Positions 36,110 to 44,478 of a stretch of 64,000 bases of DNA are shown here, piece by piece. Where the stretch lies: NCBI GenBank assembly GCA_013076295.1, contig RQOL01000616.1:1-64000 (forward strand), in the 5' to 3' direction. Origin of the DNA: Sanderia malayensis. Its lineage: Eukaryota > Cnidaria > Scyphozoa > Semaeostomeae > Pelagiidae. The translations under genes and the position numbers were made by a program. How positions within the stretch are numbered: the stretch's first letter is position 1; each line of letters begins with the position of its first letter. The notes under the pieces are model-generated. The model saw only the letters and a program-made list of their open reading frames with translations, was not told where the DNA came from and did no database searches.

Positions 36110-36524
36110 TCGAATGCGGCGTTCGAATGTACGCGGCAAATTTCTGTCATGAGAAATCAGAAACTTCTAGAATCTGGTAAAGTTAGTTTAAAGTTGCAAA
36201 ACATCGCCAAAGCTGATAAAAAACCATAAAAAGCTTAATAACTAAAAAACGGTTTTGTTTATGAAAAGATTTTTTCAGCAATAAAAAGAAAATCTCTTGA
36301 TTATATTGAATGAATTATTTCATATTTTTCATGCACTTATAAGATGATAGAAATTTGTTAAATAAATCGCAAGAAAACACAAAAATATCGAGGAACTGGC
36401 AAATTCACGTTCTCGGCTCGAGATTGAATTCAAAGAACCAATCAGAAACTTTCGAATGCGACGCTCGAATGTACGCGTGAAATCTCTGTCATGAGAAATC
36501 AGAAACTTCTAGAATCTGGAATGA
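36110..36524. promoter_or_regulatory. Heat-shock-type promoter module repeat, left copy
   Basis: Two modules (about 36110-36180, partial, and 36378-36521) are separated by about 200 bp. The full module contains CCAATCAGAAAC, TTCGAATG, GTACGCG, TCTGTCATGAGAAATC and the heat-shock element GAAACTTCTAGAA. The HSEs are at 36160-36172 and 36502-36514. They are perfect alternating GAA/TTC units with 2-bp spacing, the established binding pattern of heat shock factor. A CATAAAAAG box lies about 60 bp beyond the first module. The unit is repeated at 37583-38074. It lies 3' of the minus-strand ORF at 36739-37425, so the gene it once served is not obvious. Confidence 0.7.
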
Positions 36525-36738
36525 TCTAGAAAGTTTTTACAATTTATATTAGTAGAATTTAGAAAAATGAGCCATAAATTTCCATCATACTAACTTTATT
36601 TTATAACAATTTTAAACGTAACATATGCAGTAAATTTTTCATCATACTAACTTTATTTTATAACAATTTTAAGCACAACATGTGCGGCATGCAGTATTTG
36701 TATATAGACATTTTTTCATCTTCTGATATAGACGTTTT

Positions 36739-37425
36739 TCATCTTGGGAATCTTCTTCTTTCTTCCGATATAGGCATTGTTTCATCTTCTGGATCTTCTT
36801 CTGCTATAGACATTTTTTCATCTTCTGAATCATCCGTCTCAGCATTTCGGAAAATTATGCCATAGCAATCACACTGAGCGAAACCATCCCATTCTCGACC
36901 ACAATCACCACAGATCGTTAACGTAGGAATTTCATCAGTGTACAATCCAGGAGTATAGCGATATAAGATGCATCTGTCCAGCCTATCATCTATCACCCCA
37001 TATAGATTGAAAATGATTTCTTTTTTCCCCTCATCTAGACTGAGAAGAATTGAAGATTTTTCTTCAATCGTTAAAAATGGAGGATAGTAACCATATAACA
37101 TATCCAACAAGTCTTTAAACAGGTAGACAAGTGTTGACCCAGATTCAAAATTTGACGCATCTCCATCTATTTCTTGCTCATCGGCATTCTCCCAGTGTCC
37201 TTCTTGTTCTTTGCGAAACATATGCCACGCACCATTCTTTAGAGGTTTTGCTGTATATGTACGTTGATCACCTCTGATGAATTGAACTAATGCTTCATAA
37301 TACACATTTGTATGAAACATTGGGGAAAACGGTAAACCCTCACTACAAAATGATGTAAAAAGAATTTCCACCTCATCAGTTTCTTCAATATCATCTAATG
37401 AGATTTTTGATTCAAAATGATACAT
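36739..37425 (-). CDS. Viral-like cluster ORF A: acidic protein with C-terminal zinc-ribbon-like motif
   Basis: An intronless ORF of 228 residues. I do not recognise the family. The N-terminal two thirds is mixed alpha/beta-like and acidic. Near residues 172-190 the motif CGDCGREWDGFAQCDC looks like a metal-binding knuckle (CxxC then CxC). The last 35 residues are very acidic with two near-repeats of the type EDE.MSI..E. The start is supported by a TATA box (37488-37497 on this strand) and a strong heat-shock element further upstream. Its length without stops in AT-rich DNA argues that it is or was a real gene. It is part of the compact cluster that includes the ORFs at 38216-40193. Confidence 0.6.
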   Translation of the reverse strand: MYHFESKISLDDIEETDEVEILFTSFCSEGLPFSPMFHTNVYYEALVQFIRGDQRTYTAKPLKNGAWHMFRKEQEGHWENADEQEIDGDASNFESGSTLVYLFKDLLDMLYGYYPPFLTIEEKSSILLSLDEGKKEIIFNLYGVIDDRLDRCILYRYTPGLYTDEIPTLTICGDCGREWDGFAQCDCYGIIFRNAETDDSEDEKMSIAEEDPEDETMPISEERRRFPR

Positions 37426-37487
37426 CTTGACTAATTACTTCTTTCTTCTTCAACGATTTATAGTTAAATGAAATCTACTCGACTATC

Positions 37488-37497
37488 CTTTTATATA
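37488..37497 (-). promoter_or_regulatory. TATA box of ORF A
   Basis: TATATAAAAG on the minus strand lies 63 bp upstream of the ATG at 37425, and the HSE array lies 23 bp further upstream. This is the classical arrangement of an inducible heat-shock promoter. Confidence 0.6.
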
Positions 37498-37519
37498 AGT
37501 CTAAAGATGTTCCACTAGT

Positions 37520-37548
37520 TTCCAGAAGCAGAAGCTTCCAGAAGTTTC
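37520..37548 (-). promoter_or_regulatory. Heat-shock element array upstream of ORF A
   Basis: Bases 37531-37548 read GAA-GC-TTC-CA-GAA-GT-TTC, four perfectly spaced alternating units. Another TTC-CA-GAA pair lies just before (37520-37527). Three or more contiguous nGAAn units define a strong heat shock factor site. Position and spacing to the TATA box fit a promoter for the minus-strand ORF A. Confidence 0.75.
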
Positions 37549-37582
37549 CAGGAGCTATCAACCAATCAGATCACAGGGACTT

Positions 37583-38074
37583 ACACAAAAATATCGAGGA
37601 ACTGGCAATTAAACGTTCTCGGCTCGAGATTGAATTCAAAGAGCCAATCAGAAACTTTAGAATGCGGCGTTCGAATGTACGCGGCAAATCTCTGTCATGA
37701 GAAATCAGAAACTTCTAGAATCTGGTAAAGTTAGTTTGAAGTTGCAAAACATCGCCAAAGCTGATAAAAAAACCATAAAAAGCTTAATAACTAAAAAACG
37801 GTTTTGTTTATGAAAAAGATTTTTGCAGCAATAAAAAGAAAATCTCTTGATTATATTGAATGAATTATTTCCTATTTTTCATGCACTTATAAGATGATAA
37901 GAATTTGTTAAATAAATCGCAAGAAAACACAAAAATATCGAGGAACTGGCAAATTCACGTTCTCGGCTCGAGATTGAATTCAAAGAACCAATCAGAAACT
38001 TTCGAATGCGACGTTCGAATGTACGCGGCAAGTCTCTGTCATGAGAAAGCAGAAACTTCTGGAATCTGGAATGA
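37583..38074. promoter_or_regulatory. Heat-shock-type promoter module repeat, right copy
   Basis: Two full modules (about 37583-37727 and 37927-38072) match the left copy (36110-36524) nearly base for base, including the roughly 200-bp spacer. HSEs GAA-AC-TTC-TA-GAA and GAA-AC-TTC-TG-GAA are at 37708-37720 and 38052-38064. CCAAT boxes lie about 65-70 bp before each. Reading to the right, the second module could drive the plus-strand ORF at 38216. A GTAAGT at about 38101 and a TTACAG at about 38142 suggest a short 5' UTR intron. Confidence 0.7.
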
Positions 38075-38215
38075 TATTCAAACACCTCGGACATTCAAAA
38101 AGTAAGTTGCATTTTTTTTTGCTTCAAATCTTTTTTATCCTTACAGCTTTATTTGGAATTAATTCATAATATTAGTGATTATGGTTCGTTTATTTCAGAG
38201 TACATACACTAACTA

Positions 38216-38491
38216 TTGAAAATGAATACATTAACTGTCGAAAATGGGGCATTAATTGCGTTTGAATGTCCGGGGTGTTGGGCACTATTGCCGTTCTTGG
38301 GCATAAGTCACCGATGCCCTGGTGATGATGACGATTTTGAAGATGATGATTTCGAAGATGATGATGATGAAGTAATAATGAAGATTTTCAACCACGCATT
38401 GAGGGATGAAACTATACGAAAAAAATATATAATAAGTGATGATAATGATGAAGAGGATGATAATGATGATGATGTTAATGATGAAGAATAA
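38216..38491 (+). CDS. Viral-like cluster ORF B: zinc-finger-like and acidic protein
   Basis: A 91-residue intronless frame (first codon at 38219 gives MNTLTVEN). It has a CPGC..HRC motif at about residues 19-34, a plausible C-x2-C..H-x-C metal site. A run of Asp/Glu with two FEDDD repeats follows, then a short basic-hydrophobic helix and a second Asp/Asn-rich tail. The acidic tracts are partly GAT/GAA repeats at DNA level and could have expanded by slippage. I do not recognise the family. It lies downstream of the right heat-shock module. Confidence 0.5.
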   Translation: MKMNTLTVENGALIAFECPGCWALLPFLGISHRCPGDDDDFEDDDFEDDDDEVIMKIFNHALRDETIRKKYIISDDNDEEDDNDDDVNDEE

Positions 38492-38694
38492 TTTAATAAT
38501 GTTAAAAATGATAATAGAGAAAAAATATCACTGTGTGTATTCTTATATGCTTCTACCTCTCCACTGCGCAAGCATCACTTTATGACTCGAACCTTCTTTG
38601 AATGATTACATAATCTTCATTCGAATTGGCATACCTTAATCAGGTGGGCTAGAACCGACCTCTTAACTGCGCATGCGCCGGATTTAGAGTAATC

Positions 38695-38702
38695 TATAAA
38701 AA
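38695..38702 (+). promoter_or_regulatory. TATA box of ORF C
   Basis: TATAAAAA begins 41 bp before the ATG of the ORF at 38736, leaving room for a 5' UTR of only about 10 nt. The same placement is seen for the ORFs at 39425 and 39747. Confidence 0.6.
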
Positions 38703-38735
38703 CGATCGATTTCACCTATTATCTCAGTAGCAAAG

Positions 38736-39266
38736 ATGTTGTTAACATTAGCACACATTATAATTAATGACTTTAGGTCATTTCTGCAAAGAACAAAAAA
38801 AGATTTGCTCTTGGTCTATTTGAAGGAACATTTTAGAGATGTAATGGGCATTAATACAAAGGTTCAAGTTCGACGCATATATCTTGGGAAAGTATACAAG
38901 AATTTACACAAGTTTATGGGATTTGCTCGAATAAGCGTTAATCTTGGAAATCTACCACAAGCAAAGGATGCTGAAGATGGGTTGCTGATTGAAGAATCTC
39001 CGGTGAATGAAGATGGATGGAAAGACAGGATCAATGACACCTTGAAAACACTATTCAATGAAAGTTTTTCAGATGGAAATGGAAACTTGGGAAGGTTTGC
39101 TGTGATACTCCTTTGGATAGAGAAGCAAATTATCTATCATCACACAAAGAAACAATACAACATTAGTAGTTTATGGGTGGATTGTTTACTTTATAACATT
39201 AAATATGATTGTGTTCTTAGAGAATGGGGAGATGTTGAAATTACACAAAATGATATCCTCATGTAA
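38736..39266 (+). CDS. Viral-like cluster ORF C: possible Bcl-2-like protein
   Basis: An intronless ORF of 176 residues, predicted mostly helical. Residues 116-123 (GNLGRFAV), in the context LFNESFSDG before and ILLWIEK after, resemble a BH1 motif, whose core is NWGR followed by small hydrophobics. LREWGDVE at 161-168 could be a weak BH2. No clear C-terminal membrane anchor or BH3 is seen. Bcl-2-like inhibitors of apoptosis are known from several animal DNA virus families, so such a gene in a viral cluster would make sense. The match rests on one motif, so the function is tentative. A TATA box sits at 38695. Confidence 0.5.
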   Translation: MLLTLAHIIINDFRSFLQRTKKDLLLVYLKEHFRDVMGINTKVQVRRIYLGKVYKNLHKFMGFARISVNLGNLPQAKDAEDGLLIEESPVNEDGWKDRINDTLKTLFNESFSDGNGNLGRFAVILLWIEKQIIYHHTKKQYNISSLWVDCLLYNIKYDCVLREWGDVEITQNDILM

Positions 39267-39323
39267 ATGCGTGTTTTTATTTGTATGCATGGGTCTATAT
39301 AAGGAATCTGCATCATTACAATA

Positions 39324-39422
39324 ATGAAAATGGCACAATGTCGGAGGGCAATGCACGCATTCATTAAACAGCTTTTTCGTCTTAAATTTCTTATAAAAAC
39401 AATGCATTTACCTCATAAATAA
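39324..39422 (+). CDS. Small basic ORF in the viral-like cluster (32 residues)
   Basis: A 32-residue frame, rich in Arg, Lys, His and Met, starts MKMAQCRRAMHAF and ends two bases before the ATG at 39425. TATATAAG is at 39296-39303, which would place transcription start at or just after its first ATG; an internal ATG at 39330 is also possible. It may be a real short peptide gene, or merely a leader of the following transcript. Low confidence. Confidence 0.3.
   Translation: MKMAQCRRAMHAFIKQLFRLKFLIKTMHLPHK
39392..39398 (+). promoter_or_regulatory. TATA box of ORF D
   Basis: TATAAAA begins 33 bp upstream of the ATG at 39425, matching the pattern upstream of the neighbouring ORFs. Confidence 0.5.
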
Positions 39423-39424
39423 AG

Positions 39425-39703
39425 ATGGGTAAGCGCAAGAGACAGAGTAGAAAGAAACGGCTCACTAAGAGAATTAGGGGTAAAGGTCTTTTTAAAAACA
39501 TACAAAATTGGGTTGTGAAAACAGCTATTGCGGCAACACCACTACCAGGATTACAGCGAGAGTTGAAACCAACAATATGGAAAAAGGGTTGGAAAAAACC
39601 AAAACCCCTACAATTCATCCCTAGGGAATTTTGGAGAGCTGCCGGAGTACCGAAAAAACAACGCGATAAGTGGGCATATGCAGATGAAGAATTTAAGAAA
39701 TAG
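39425..39703 (+). CDS. Viral-like cluster ORF D: small highly basic protein
   Basis: A 92-residue intronless frame. The first 20 residues are almost all Lys, Arg, Gln, Ser and Thr (MGKRKRQSRKKRLTK), a nuclear-localisation or nucleic-acid-binding tail. A short hydrophobic segment follows (WVVKTAIAATPLPG), then a Trp/Lys/Pro-rich middle (about residues 48-62) and a Trp- and Arg-containing end. Composition fits a virion core or DNA-packaging protein. I cannot assign a named family. It is followed 43 bp later by another basic ORF in the same direction. Confidence 0.55.
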   Translation: MGKRKRQSRKKRLTKRIRGKGLFKNIQNWVVKTAIAATPLPGLQRELKPTIWKKGWKKPKPLQFIPREFWRAAGVPKKQRDKWAYADEEFKK

Positions 39704-39705
39704 AT

Positions 39706-39713
39706 TATAAAAG
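39706..39713 (+). promoter_or_regulatory. TATA box of ORF E
   Basis: TATAAAAG starts 41 bp before the ATG at 39747 and only 3 bp after the stop codon of the preceding ORF. Genes are therefore packed with a separate promoter for each. Confidence 0.6.
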
Positions 39714-39746
39714 AAGGAAGAACGCTTTAATAGCTATAATATAATC

Positions 39747-40193
39747 ATGGCTAGTATAGCAGCAAGTGTTGTAGCGTCAATGCTGATAGACGATGTGTTG
39801 AAGGATGATGGTGGAGTTGAAGCGACTAAACTAATGACGGGTGAAGGAAAGTATAAAAGGGATAGAATACGAAAAGGAGAGAGGAAATCAACAAACATGG
39901 GTTCCGCAATAGCACGGGTAGCAGCTAGGCAAGCTATTAAACAAGCTGTAAGACAGGGTGGAAGAGCGATAGCAAAACGAGTTAGTAAACAAGCTGTTAA
40001 GAAGATGGCATTGAGAGGTGCTAAGAAAGCTGCAAAAGGTGGAGCAATCGTTGCAGCTGGATATGGTTTAGACACAGCTATGAGGAAAATGCAAGGCGGC
40101 CGAAAGCGGAGGATGCGTAAGAAGCGGAAGAAGCATATGAAAGGTAGACGAAGTGGGACTAGATCTATAAAAATAGCAAGAGTAAGAACCTAA
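39747..40193 (+). CDS. Viral-like cluster ORF E: basic core-like protein
   Basis: A 148-residue intronless frame that is very rich in Lys, Arg, Ala and Gly. The first 15 residues are hydrophobic, and a short acidic patch lies around 15-25. Residues 52-100 form repeated Ala-x-x-Ala/Lys/Arg helices. A Gly/Ala hydrophobic stretch (GGAIVAAGYG) precedes a dense basic tract at 119-135. Such a plan resembles condensed-DNA core proteins of adenovirus-like or Polinton/adintovirus-like viruses (protein VII or X type). That is similarity of composition, not proven homology. The ORF ends 86 bp before the assembly gap. Confidence 0.55.
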   Translation: MASIAASVVASMLIDDVLKDDGGVEATKLMTGEGKYKRDRIRKGERKSTNMGSAIARVAARQAIKQAVRQGGRAIAKRVSKQAVKKMALRGAKKAAKGGAIVAAGYGLDTAMRKMQGGRKRRMRKKRKKHMKGRRSGTRSIKIARVRT

Positions 40194-40279
40194 CATTTTT
40201 AAATGAACAAAATTGAAAGAAATAGATGAACAAATCTCAGACAAAAAGCTCATTTCCAATAAGAAGTTCGTGGAGATAG

Positions 40280-40379
40280 NNNNNNNNNNNNNNNNNNNNN
40301 NNNNNNNNNNNNNNNNNNNNNNNNNNNNNNNNNNNNNNNNNNNNNNNNNNNNNNNNNNNNNNNNNNNNNNNNNNNNNNN
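40280..40379. other. Assembly gap (100 N)
   Basis: Exactly 100 N bases, the conventional length for a gap of unknown size. Sequences on the two sides are joined by scaffolding only. The viral-like cluster may continue in the missing part. Confidence 0.98.
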
Positions 40380-40579
40380 GAGTTGAAAATTGTAAAAATT
40401 GACAATAGAATTCAATATTAACAGCATCATTTCGTGTTTTACTATGCAAATATCTTGCTTATTAATGCAATTTGTGCTTATGTTGGCTTAACTTTTTCTT
40501 TGTTAGAAATAAAGAATTGTGGAAACGACTTTGCTTTTGGTTCAACTTCATACAGATTTACTAAAGATCCAGTATATGT

Positions 40580-40713
40580 AAGTGCTTCTAATGACGCCTT
40601 GTTTTTTTGTCGTACCCCCTACAAAATTTATTGCAGATTTGCACTTTTCTCAGAGACCAACTTTCTGCGAATTGGGGGGCGGCTGCCCCCTTGCCCCCCT
40701 TGCTACGCTACTG
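40580..40713. mobile_element. Right end of a hAT-type element
   Basis: GGGGGGCGGCTGCCCCCTTG then CTTGCTACGCTACTG at 40713 is the inverse of a CAGTAGCGTAGCAAG end, like the hAT ends at 29521-30578. No left end was found; it may lie in the gap. The fragment has no transposase. Confidence 0.5.
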
Positions 40714-41000
40714 TTCGCATTTGACCAACAGAATTATTATTTGCTCCTCTTTACGGTTTGCTTTGCAACCTCCTTTTGGGATGGTATGTAACGATCATTT
40801 TTGAATATTTATACTGAATGCCCGTATGTAGGATGGATTGGATTAAATGAAGTCTCATTCAGAAGGCGAAAGAAAACTTTCATTCATAAGTTAATTTTTG
40901 GAAAAGTGGGAGCTAGTAGATGTATTTTTAATGAGCATGGGGAAAACTGTTGATAAGGGCGAAGTTAAAATATAAGCCTTGCTAACTTTTTATTTTGATT
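40714..41000. other. Short unannotated stretch before the inverted repeat
   Basis: Nothing recognisable. The 2.1-kb inverted repeat begins at 41001. Confidence 0.4.
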
Positions 41001-43089
41001 ATTATTGCAAATTATCTGAGTAATATAAAATATAACGGAAGTTATATTTTTTTGACAAACGAAGCTAGCGCATGCGGTAACGTTCATGACGCCCAATCAT
41101 CTTGTGGGTATGGCCACTATATGTGAAACTATATGTGAATTATTATCGTGCATAAAGCTATGCACAATAATTTATTGAAATATGATTCATTTCTATCATT
41201 GTGAGCATAAAAGCTCTAAAACGTCCTTGGGGTTTGTTGACATTGTTAATTGTGAATAATTGTAAAGAAGAATCTATTTTACTTCCAAGTTAGCTATAAA
41301 TGGGTGAGTCAGCTCTATTTACTTATTCATTGCAATTATTACCGCTTTTTTGTTTAAATTCATAATATTTTAGATCTTTAAAAATGTGGCGCATAGTCTT
41401 TCTAATAAGTGATTGCTGATAAATAAGGAAAACTGCGGGAGATTTGTTTAAGAAAGCCAAGAGACCCATAAAAAACTGCTTAATTCTAGAGTATACAAAA
41501 ATTGTGGTGGGTGAGGAGATACTTTCCATATCTTTCGAAATCAAGTTTACATTACTGGATTTATAAATCGAGTTCCCAACAAAAAAGGAGGTTTGAAAAT
41601 CATTTTTACATTTTGACGCAAGAAATTGTTTAAAGATGCAAAAATGAGTCAGAAGATGCACAATAACAAACTTGACATGCTATGAGTCGCATCCAACTAA
41701 TCGATGTTTTCTGGAATACGGTGCGCGTTTTGATTATCGAAATTGTACCAGGCAAGTTTTTATTTTCGGATTTGCTTTCTCCAAATTGTGGTAGCTACAA
41801 ATGAAAGCTTCATATTATATAATGACCTGAAGTATCGGCAAATAAGCTTCGAACTTCACATTTTTATTGTTGTTACCAGAAACAAAGCCAAAAATTGAAC
41901 AAAGCACAATATGTTATTTTCAGTTATTTGTGGTGATAAAATTATTCCATTGTGAGATGTTCCTAAGAGATTTTGTCTTTAGTACTCTAGCTGCATTCAC
42001 GCATCATAAAAGCTATTTCTTAATTGAAATAGGTGGAATCACTTTGAATAACATTCGGAGTGTGATGTAAGTTAATGTTTAAAACAACGCCAGCTAACAT
42101 CAACAAAATAATTATTAAGATACAAGTCAGGTTAAATAGAAGATTTCTAGTAAGTTCTATTTTAAGTACCGGGATTATTATAGATTGCATCCCAAAAAAT
42201 GCCAACAAAATTTTGCGGCCCAATTGTTTGGGGGCCCTTGGTTTTATGCAAAGGTGCACACCGTACGTTTCCCACTGTCCCGTTGTTGCATCGAAACTAT
42301 ACCATTTATCGAAGTTACACGGGTTAAATTTATTTGTTCTAATATATTCCATATCCCTCTTTCATCCAATTTGACTGAAACGTTTCAGTTTATCGAAACG
42401 AAGGTTTGCCGAATTTTCGGCTGGCCGAAAAGACCTGCTATCAAAATTTGCAATACCCTTGAAAATATCTACATTTTCTAAATAGTCTTCCACCACAAAA
42501 AGTGAACTGCTTAATAAGCTCATTGAATGGGCTGGAACACGAGTTAAAATTTAAAGGCGCGTGCCAAACCACGGCACGGGTCCCATGCGGACAAGAATGG
42601 GACACCATGTCACAAGGCTTGTTTTTATTATTATTGTAAGCATAAATAGAGTAAAGTGAGTAGAGAAGGTTTGGGAGAGCAAAATAGTCCGTCAACCTAA
42701 GAGGGTTAAACAGAAGACAAGTGCTAGCTACAGTGGCGGCCTTGGGCCAGCCGTACCGCACCTTACGACAAAAACTCGCTGTCTTTATTGTGTCTAGGTT
42801 GTTTCGTCACTATTCAATAGTATCTCTGAAATTTCCTGGAAAAGTCTTGACGAGAGTGGTTTTGAAACAAACAAGTGAAAAAAACTTACAGAGTGTCTTC
42901 GCAACATCAAAAATGTTCGCCAATGCAAACTTGATCCATCTTTGTTTTTCGTTTTTGACTTCAATCTCTTTAATGCTGATTTTATTCTCCGGTTGGCAGC
43001 TGGGATTCAGATCACTCGTGGGCAAACAAAATTTATCAAACAGAAATACTATGTACTACGCTACAGTGTACTTACAAGTTACATCAGTT
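41001..43089 (+). repeat. Left arm of a 2.1-kb inverted repeat
   Basis: The arm starts ATTATTGCAAATTAT and matches the reverse complement of 61920-64000 almost throughout. It ends at CAAGTTACATCAGTT, after which the copies diverge. It contains CGCATGCGGTAACGTTCATG near the outer end and GTGCTAGCTACAGTGGCGGC near 42720. Indels of one to a few bases distinguish the arms. It is likely a repeated mobile element, but no terminal repeat or transposase was identified. The right arm reaches the window edge and may continue. Confidence 0.85.
42020..42352 (-). CDS. Hypothetical 110-residue membrane-type ORF within the inverted repeat
   Basis: The frame includes FDKWYSFDATTGQWETYGVHLC near residues 14-35 and a hydrophobic segment of about 22 residues near the C-terminus (LIIILLMLAGVVLNI). 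The corresponding frame in the right arm (from 62653 on the plus strand) has lost one A in a run after HLCI, so it is frameshifted. I do not recognise the family. It may be part of a mobile-element gene. Confidence 0.25.
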   Translation of the reverse strand: MEYIRTNKFNPCNFDKWYSFDATTGQWETYGVHLCIKPRAPKQLGRKILLAFFGMQSIIIPVLKIELTRNLLFNLTCILIIILLMLAGVVLNINLHHTPNVIQSDSTYFN

Positions 43090-44478
43090 GCGGCGGGAAA
43101 TCTCGAGTAATCCCGTGTCTCTGCCGGGAACAGAGTGAAAAGAACAAGAAGGAAGCAAGTAAGGATAATTAATTTGGAAAATTTTGGTTCTGGTGCTGCT
43201 GAATCTTGAACTGTTATTATCTCTATCATTGCACTCTATCATACCTAACGTCACTCCAATCTCGCCATCCTGAATCCTTATTAACATGATATTCAATGCT
43301 CACACTCACATCTCCAGTGGAATCAGTTTCAAGAAAAAGATGGTATTTGGGTCATTTTCAATTATTTTAGATACTTTAATTTCAAAAAGCAATGAAAATC
43401 AATAGCGCGACAAAAGAAAAAAGCAGCCAAGCAAACCATCTGAACATTAATGTTGATGTAAGCTGACTTATTGCTTAAAAAGGATTGCTTTCTGTATTAC
43501 AAAATAGAGATCAAGTAAACTAATATGTGTCACTATCAGAATAACAGAATTCATGTAACAAAATGTAGGGAGAATTGTAGGCCTAAAAGTGATAAAAAAC
43601 TGTAAAAAGTTCCTTGGTGATTTCGCTCAATATGTTAACAAAAGTTGTCAGAAATTAGATTTAAATAAACTTTAACTACTAAGTAACTTACCGAGATTAT
43701 TCTCATGATCCCGAAAAACAGTTGCGTTTGGCTCCATCGTAGAAAAATTGTGAGTTGTGATCAATTATTGAGAGAAAAAGAGAATAAATGAGAAAGGATA
43801 AGAACTTGGTGTGCACTGCGCATGCGATATGTATTACAGAAACACAACTGACAACAGCACTTACAACATAAACCAGATATGAACACAACGTTCATATCTG
43901 ATTGCAGAGTGCATATGGTCATTATGTTCATATCTAGGAAGAGACCATGTTGAAATATCAGCGAATATTCAAGCTACAGCTAGAACACTTTCCAAAATAA
44001 AAGTCTTGCCATGGTAGCGGCAACAGTGGCAAACCAGTCGGAGAACAATTCGTAACAACAGAGAGAGTAGCAAGAAGATTGCCATATAGAATTGATTTCA
44101 CGGTGCACCCTGAACTGGTACCTTGATTTAATAATGACTGGCATATGTTTGTATGTTGTGTGGCTTTGATATTTGGTTATGTAGCTAAATGAAAAGAGTT
44201 CAACCAATTCTCCTTTCCATTAAACTCTTTCGACCTGGGATACAAAGCTTGTTTTAAAATCTAAAGCATCCAGCCGGAGAGATAGTGCACTTTCTCCCAT
44301 CATATCAAAAACACTTTTCAGTCCATTTATATTTGGAATATTTTTCTCGAAATTTCAAATAACCCGTGTTTCTCTAACAAAATGCGATTTCGTCCCTGGA
44401 ACAGCTACCTATCAGCAAACGTTCAAGCTACAAACAGAACATTTTTCGAAAAAAAGTATGAACATTTTTCAAAATAAA
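43090..44478. other. No gene recognised; fragments of a short dispersed repeat
   Basis: Related motifs (CAGCGAATATTCAAGCTACAG at about 43957 and CAGCAAACGTTCAAGCTAC at about 44413) recur inverted near 55280-55310. Frames at 43084-43296 and 43980-44207 (minus) are short and unrecognised. Confidence 0.4.

Noticed and set aside
38308..38571. Serine/leucine-rich minus-strand frame opposite ORF B
   Set aside because: It is the mirror of the GAT/GAA repeat coding for acidic residues on the plus strand. No start context or motif supports it.
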